A stretch of DNA of 10,185 bases from RYN-433 sp036558265 (GTDB lineage: Bacteria; Planctomycetota; Phycisphaerae; Tepidisphaerales; Tepidisphaeraceae). Position numbers and translations under genes: made by a program. Below, in pieces: positions 7,179-10,185 of the stretch. The stretch covers positions 1 to 10,185 of the forward strand of contig DATBFY010000187.1 in the NCBI GenBank assembly GCA_036558265.1, written 5' to 3'. The notes beneath the pieces were generated by a model. The model searched no databases, had not been told where the DNA came from, and worked only from the letters and a program-made list of their open reading frames with translations. Positions within the stretch are counted from its first letter, which is position 1. Each line of letters opens with the position of its first letter.

Positions 7179-7202
7179 GGCACGGAGGCACGGAGGCACG
7201 GA
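7179..7202. repeat. 8-bp tandem repeat GGCACGGA, three perfect units
   Basis: Three identical octamers GGCACGGA follow the 7-bp repeat after a 5-bp bridge (GGGCA). Read on the - strand they are TCCGTGCC units. From general knowledge, similar CACGGAGG-type tracts recur between genes in several GC-rich bacterial phyla, so this is probably one copy of a dispersed element; other copies cannot be seen in this window. Confidence 0.9.
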
Positions 7203-7250
7203 GATCTGGGTTCGTTTGCGGGGCGGTCTGCGCGCGTTTTTTTTTCCAGG

Positions 7251-7280
7251 ATCGGAAGATTTCGGAAATTTTCGGAAACC
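7251..7280. repeat. 10-bp-period repeat with TCGGAA core, three units
   Basis: Three consecutive decamers, ATCGGAAGAT, TTCGGAAATT and TTCGGAAACC, keep the core TCGGAA in exact 10-bp phase, close to one helical turn. They directly follow a run of nine T bases. Phased A/T-rich steps could favour DNA bending or binding of a protein on one face, but that is inference. Confidence 0.7.
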
Positions 7281-7330
7281 GTGGTGGGCGTGGACATGCG
7301 AGGTGTGCGCGGGATGGCGCGCACAGGCGG

Positions 7331-7397
7331 CATGCCCACCCGAGCCGCGGCGACATCGGTCAGCGAAGGTGGACCGGTGGCGGCTCGTGTGGGCATG
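7331..7397. repeat. 18-bp imperfect inverted repeat with an internal hairpin
   Basis: The left arm 7331-7348 (CATGCCCACCCGAGCCGC) is the reverse complement of 7380-7397 (GCGGCTCGTGTGGGCATG) except for one position (C7340 opposite T7388). The 31-nt loop holds a second, shorter pairing, CGGTC (7357-7361) with GACCG (7372-7376). As RNA or cruciform DNA this would be a stable long hairpin on either strand. There is no T run directly after it, so it is not a typical intrinsic terminator. A REP-like or mobile non-coding element is possible. Confidence 0.75.
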
Positions 7398-7557
7398 GCA
7401 CCCGAGAGGATTGTCAATGGCGGTGCGCAATTGAGGCCTCCCGTAGAAGGGGCGGCGCTGCGCGCCGATGACGCGCGGGGCGCCATCAAAATTGCGAAGG
7501 GTGGGGTTTTGCTGGAGTTTTGGCGCGAAGTTTTTCTGCTTTTCGGGGGTTTACCGA

Positions 7558-7585
7558 TTGCGCGAAACGCGCTATTTGCGCGCAA
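7558..7585 (-). terminator. Hairpin just after the NIPSNAP gene; possible factor-dependent transcription end
   Basis: TTGCGCG (7558-7564) pairs with CGCGCAA (7579-7585) around a 14-nt loop, starting 25 bases after the stop codon on the - strand. An alternative fold GCGCG-AAA-CGCGC (7560-7572) overlaps it. No U-rich tail follows in the direction of transcription, so it is a weak intrinsic terminator at best and might instead stabilise the mRNA 3' end. Confidence 0.3.
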
Positions 7586-7609
7586 CAAAATTGCGGATTG
7601 TTGGGGGTG

Positions 7610-8431
7610 TTAGATCTGCGAGCCGCTTGAGGGGCGGAGGATCAGGTTGGTGATGTTGGAGACCGTGTCCTTGTAGGTGTCGTCCTTGGAGAGGGTTTGC
7701 CAATCGGGGTCGCCGCGGAAGGCTTTCCAGCCTTTGTCCAGGGCTGCCTGGTTTTCGAAGGCGAGCATGTAGGTCAGATTGGGAAGTTTTGCGCCGGACA
7801 GTGATTGGCCGAAGAAGACCGGGTTCATTCCGCAGCGCTGGAAGATCCGGATTTCGCCGCCCTTCTGGAACATCTGGATCTTGGTTATGGCGCGCTCGTT
7901 GGAATGGCTTTCGTAGGTGCGGAGCTGGAGGAGGCGATCGGGGCTGGCGGCGGGGGGCTTCACCTGCGGCCAAGATTCGAAGGCGAGCATGAGGGTGCTC
8001 TCGTAGCGCTTGAAGGCGGGGTCGGACATGGGGGCGCGGAGGATGGACCGGCCGACCTGCTGGAAGGCGTCGTCGGCGGCGAGGCGGGTTTCGAACTGAA
8101 GGACGGAGTCGAGGGACTTGTGGGTCAGGAGGACGTAGAGGTCGGTCGGGTCGGCGGTCAATTTGAGCGCGGCATTGTCTTTGGCCATCAGCTTGAGGAC
8201 GCCGACGGGGTCGACGCCGGCGCGGTTGAAGGCGGGGATGGCGGCCTGGGCGAGGAATTGCTCGAAGGCCTGCTGCTTGGCGGAGGAGGCGAAGTGGTAG
8301 ATGCGCAGCTCGATGAGCTGGCGGGGGTGTTGGACTTCGTCGGCGGCCTGGGCGAAGGGGGCGGCTGCGGCGGCAAGGGCGGCGGTCGCGGTGGTTGCCG
8401 AAGCGGCGGTGAGGAATTGGCGGCGATTCAT
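7610..8431 (-). CDS. Tat-exported NIPSNAP-family protein
   Basis: A 273-residue protein with a twin-arginine signal (RRQFL at 3-7, an Ala-rich hydrophobic stretch, cleavage likely after AQA at 27-29), so it is probably folded in the cytoplasm and exported. The mature part holds two ferredoxin-like (alpha/beta dimeric barrel) halves. The first is about 38-150 (LIELRIYHF, IPAFNRAG, PVGVL). The second is a clear NIPSNAP domain at about 166-268 (LLQLRTYESHSNERAITKI, then YMLAFENQAALDKGWKAF, then DPDW). NIPSNAP proteins have no settled biochemical role; planctomycetes carry many exported copies. The ATG at 8431 is supported by AAAGGA about seven bases upstream. The gene is 512 bp upstream of the cytochrome gene on the same strand, too far for a tight operon. 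No cofactor-binding motif is visible. Confidence 0.9.
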   Translation of the reverse strand: MNRRQFLTAASATTATAALAAAAAPFAQAADEVQHPRQLIELRIYHFASSAKQQAFEQFLAQAAIPAFNRAGVDPVGVLKLMAKDNAALKLTADPTDLYVLLTHKSLDSVLQFETRLAADDAFQQVGRSILRAPMSDPAFKRYESTLMLAFESWPQVKPPAASPDRLLQLRTYESHSNERAITKIQMFQKGGEIRIFQRCGMNPVFFGQSLSGAKLPNLTYMLAFENQAALDKGWKAFRGDPDWQTLSKDDTYKDTVSNITNLILRPSSGSQI

Positions 8432-8471
8432 GGTGGGTTCCTTTCGCGATGGGGTTTGAACTTGAGGACCT

Positions 8472-8501
8472 ATAACATCGGTTTGGGGCGGGCGTTGTCG
8501 A
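8472..8501 (-). promoter_or_regulatory. Possible sigma-70-type promoter for the NIPSNAP gene
   Basis: On the - strand TCGACA (8501-8496) lies 18 bases before TGTTAT (8477-8472), five and four matches of six to the TTGACA and TATAAT consensus. Transcription would start near 8465, giving a leader of about 34 nt. The match is weak. Confidence 0.25.
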
Positions 8502-8546
8502 GGGGGGCGGGGCGGATTGGCGGGGCGGAGGGCATGGCTTTAAGCT

Positions 8547-8574
8547 TTGAGTCGGAATGGGCGGATGTGATAAT
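8547..8574 (+). promoter_or_regulatory. Sigma-70-type extended -10 promoter candidate for the CHASE2 gene
   Basis: TTGAGT (8547-8552) and GATAAT (8569-8574) are 16 bases apart, and a TGT precedes the -10 box (8566-8568), the extended -10 motif. Transcription would start near 8581, giving a leader of about 47 nt before the ATG at 8628. This would exclude the in-frame TTG at 8580 as a start. It lies in a short AT-richer patch of an otherwise very GC-rich divergent intergenic region. Confidence 0.45.
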
Positions 8575-8627
8575 CGGGGTTGGGCGCTCGTTCACCGGCG
8601 CGTTTCCTCCCCGTCCTGACGGCAGAC

Positions 8628-10185
8628 ATGAAGTTTCGCGTGAAGAGTTTGAAGCCGAGGCGGTTGCCGATCTGGGGCGACATCCCGTTCCGCACGCGCG
8701 TGGTGGTGCTGGGGGTGGCGTTGACGGTGGGGGTGCTGGTGATGGAGTTCGCGGGGGCGCTGCGGCCGTTCGAGGGGTGGTTGTACGACACGCGGGCGCG
8801 GCATTGCCAGTTCTTCTCGCCGGCGCCGACGACGCAGTTGGTGCATCTGGATATCGATGACACGGCGCTGGAAGCTTACGGGCCGTATCCGTGGAAGCGG
8901 GGGCGCCGCATCTTCGCGGGTGCGGTCGACGAACTGCGCGAGGCGGGCGCCAAGGCACTGGCATTGGACATCACCTTCGGTGACGAGGACACGTCGGACG
9001 GGCAGGAGTTTGACGACACTCCGATGCCCGGACCGACCACCTCTCCGAGTAACGTGGCGGAGGCGTCCACGTCGGAGTCGCTGGCACAGGTTTCGACCAA
9101 GGCGCCGCCGGCGACCGGGCCGGCAAGTCCGCCCGGGTTTTCGGCGGATGCGGCCCTGAACGCGCTGCAACAGCAGGACGAGCAGGCGCTGGCGGAGGCG
9201 GTGGAACGGTTCGGGCGGGTCGTGGTTCCGACCGATTTCGAGATCCGGTTTGGATCGGAGACTGAGCTCGAGCGCGTCGTCCGTGAGCAGCTGCGCTTGA
9301 ACTTGGAGCTGACGCCGGAGGAGATGTCTCAGTGGTTGCAGCGGTTCGGGGGAAAGAACCTGCGGAACGTGAGCCGCGACGCGCTGATCGACGCGTTCGT
9401 CGTCGGACGAAAGCAGGTGGCCCTGGAGAAACTGGTGGTCGCGCCGGACCAGCCGATCGAGCAATTGCTGCCGCGCGAGACGCACGGCGGACAGGTGCAC
9501 AGCGTTCGATCGCCTCTGCAGAAGTTGGTGGAGAAGAAACGAGCGCAGGCACGTTCGATCCTGGCGATGGATCGGTTGTACTTCAGGGAAGTACCGTCGG
9601 AGATGTCCGACCTGCTGGTCACGCGGAGCCAGGCCCCGCCGATCGAGCCACTGACGGAGGCGCTGTGGCGGGCCAAGGCAAACGGAAGCGGGACGTCGGG
9701 AATCATCGGGTCGGTGAATTACGCGAAGGACGCGCTCTCGCCCGACGGGGTGGTGCGATCGGTGCCGCTCCTGGTGAACGATCGCGGGCACCTGCTGCCC
9801 CAATTTGGCCTGGCGCTGGTCTGCACCGTCTTGGGCGTGGATCCGACCAACCGCGAGGAATTCACGGCGTCGCCCGACCAGATCGTGCTCTCGCCGCCGG
9901 GCTCGACGCCGATCGTGATCCCGATTTACACGCAACCTGCGCACGGGCGAATACCCGCGATCGGGGCTTGCTTCGCGATCCCGTGGTTCGGGGGGCGCGA
10001 TTGGCGAACGATGTATGACTGGCCGAGGCACGCGCAACTGGTGAACCACATTCCGTTCACGCTGGCGGCGGACATCCAGAAGAAGCGCGCCGACCTGCGA
10101 TTGAACGAGCGCAACCGCGCGCGGGCGGGGGACGATATCGCATTGTTGCGGAAGTTCGGGGGGTTGCCCCCCGCGAACCCGGCGA
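8628..10185 (+). CDS. CHASE2-domain membrane sensor, 3'-truncated by the window edge
   Basis: The frame from ATG 8628 stays open for 519 codons to the window end. It encodes a short basic N-terminus, one membrane helix (about 24-46), then an extracytoplasmic CHASE2 domain. Typical CHASE2 landmarks are RPFEGWLYDTRAR (46-58), LVHLDIDDTALEAYGPYPW (71-89) and AGAKALALDITFGDED (106-121), then after inserts EQALAEAVERFGRVVVP (185-201) and IIGSVNYAKDALSPDGVVRSVPLLV (359-383; first and last parts diagnostic). The central core is split by a Pro/Ser/Thr-rich linker (about 121-175) and a charged helical insert (about 205-335). CHASE2 proteins usually end in three membrane helices and a cytoplasmic adenylate/guanylate cyclase, histidine kinase, GGDEF or Ser/Thr kinase domain; that part is outside the window, so the output is unknown. 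No strong ribosome site precedes the ATG. Confidence 0.88.
   Translation, partial: MKFRVKSLKPRRLPIWGDIPFRTRVVVLGVALTVGVLVMEFAGALRPFEGWLYDTRARHCQFFSPAPTTQLVHLDIDDTALEAYGPYPWKRGRRIFAGAVDELREAGAKALALDITFGDEDTSDGQEFDDTPMPGPTTSPSNVAEASTSESLAQVSTKAPPATGPASPPGFSADAALNALQQQDEQALAEAVERFGRVVVPTDFEIRFGSETELERVVREQLRLNLELTPEEMSQWLQRFGGKNLRNVSRDALIDAFVVGRKQVALEKLVVAPDQPIEQLLPRETHGGQVHSVRSPLQKLVEKKRAQARSILAMDRLYFREVPSEMSDLLVTRSQAPPIEPLTEALWRAKANGSGTSGIIGSVNYAKDALSPDGVVRSVPLLVNDRGHLLPQFGLALVCTVLGVDPTNREEFTASPDQIVLSPPGSTPIVIPIYTQPAHGRIPAIGACFAIPWFGGRDWRTMYDWPRHAQLVNHIPFTLAADIQKKRADLRLNERNRARAGDDIALLRKFGGLPPANPA

Larger units (their letters stand above)
7098..7609. other. 512-bp non-coding region between the two - strand genes
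   Basis: No convincing gene is present. Open frames here (for example + strand 7281-7613) have repetitive, low-complexity translations, no ribosome site and no recognisable domain. From left to right on the + strand it holds the leader and ribosome site of the cytochrome gene, a purine-rich 7-bp repeat, an 8-bp repeat, a nine-T run (7237-7245), a 10-bp-period repeat, a long imperfect inverted repeat, a small hairpin CGGCGC-TGC-GCGCCG (7453-7467), T-rich tracts (about 7505-7545) and a hairpin next to the NIPSNAP gene's stop codon. I could not identify a clear -35/-10 promoter for the cytochrome gene, whose upstream DNA is itself the repeat tract. Confidence 0.7.

Noticed and set aside
7395..7420. 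TGGCAC at 7396 as part of a sigma-54 site
   Set aside because: No TTGC follows at the required spacing, unlike the site at 3624.
7098..7430. In-frame N-terminal extension of the cytochrome gene to 7430
   Set aside because: The extra 111 residues translate the intergenic repeats (Cys/Pro/Phe-rich low complexity), while M at 7097 begins a clean signal peptide with GGAG six bases before it.
7281..7613. 110-codon + strand open frame in the intergenic region
   Set aside because: No ribosome site or family resemblance. It spans the inverted repeat and hairpins and ends in the stop region of the opposite gene.
8580..8627. TTG at 8580 as the CHASE2 start
   Set aside because: It would add 16 residues with no clear ribosome site, and it coincides with the predicted transcription start of the promoter at 8547-8574.
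8592..10049. 485-codon open frame on the - strand opposite the CHASE2 gene
   Set aside because: The translation is Arg/Gln/His-rich with no domain or signal. It is the antisense shadow of the GC-rich CHASE2 gene, which has recognisable motifs.

Overview
The window looks like chromosomal DNA from a GC-rich planctomycete; I cannot place it below phylum. The evidence is a secreted dehydrogenase-like beta-propeller / HEAT-repeat / CxxCH cytochrome protein of the Pirellula/Verrucomicrobium type, a Tat-exported NIPSNAP-family protein, GC-rich codon use, and short low-complexity intergenic repeats. I see no plasmid, phage, IS, CRISPR or tRNA/rRNA features.

Region 1 (2-3910, + strand) is the 3' part of an aa3-type cytochrome c oxidase operon. 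It holds subunit I (5' truncated by the window edge, A2-type YSHPxVY active-site signature), a strongly enlarged subunit III, a subunit IV, and a second, compact subunit III paralogue, with 24-45 bp gaps. Subunit II and the start of subunit I lie upstream. A 78-aa hydrophilic protein of unknown function follows. Between it and the operon lies a near-consensus sigma-54 (-24/-12) promoter, so this small gene may be controlled separately from the oxidase.

Region 2 (3945-8431, - strand) has two exported proteins encoded toward the oxidase operon and convergent with it: the 1050-aa propeller/HEAT/cytochrome c protein and, upstream of it in transcription order, a 273-aa Tat-exported NIPSNAP-family protein. 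They are separated by a 512-bp non-coding stretch with stacked simple repeats (7-, 8- and 10-bp periods), an 18-bp imperfect inverted repeat and small hairpins.

Region 3 (8432-10185) is a divergent intergenic region with candidate promoters in both directions. It is followed by a + strand gene, open to the window edge, for a membrane sensor with a CHASE2 domain carrying two inserts. Its cytoplasmic output domain lies beyond the window.

Together the genes describe aerobic respiration (oxidase), periplasmic electron-transfer or dehydrogenase chemistry (cytochrome protein) and extracytoplasmic sensing (CHASE2). A direct link between the cytochrome protein and the oxidase is only inferred from proximity. 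The most interesting points are the sigma-54 promoter in front of the unknown small gene, the two insertions in subunit III, and the repeat-dense intergenic region.
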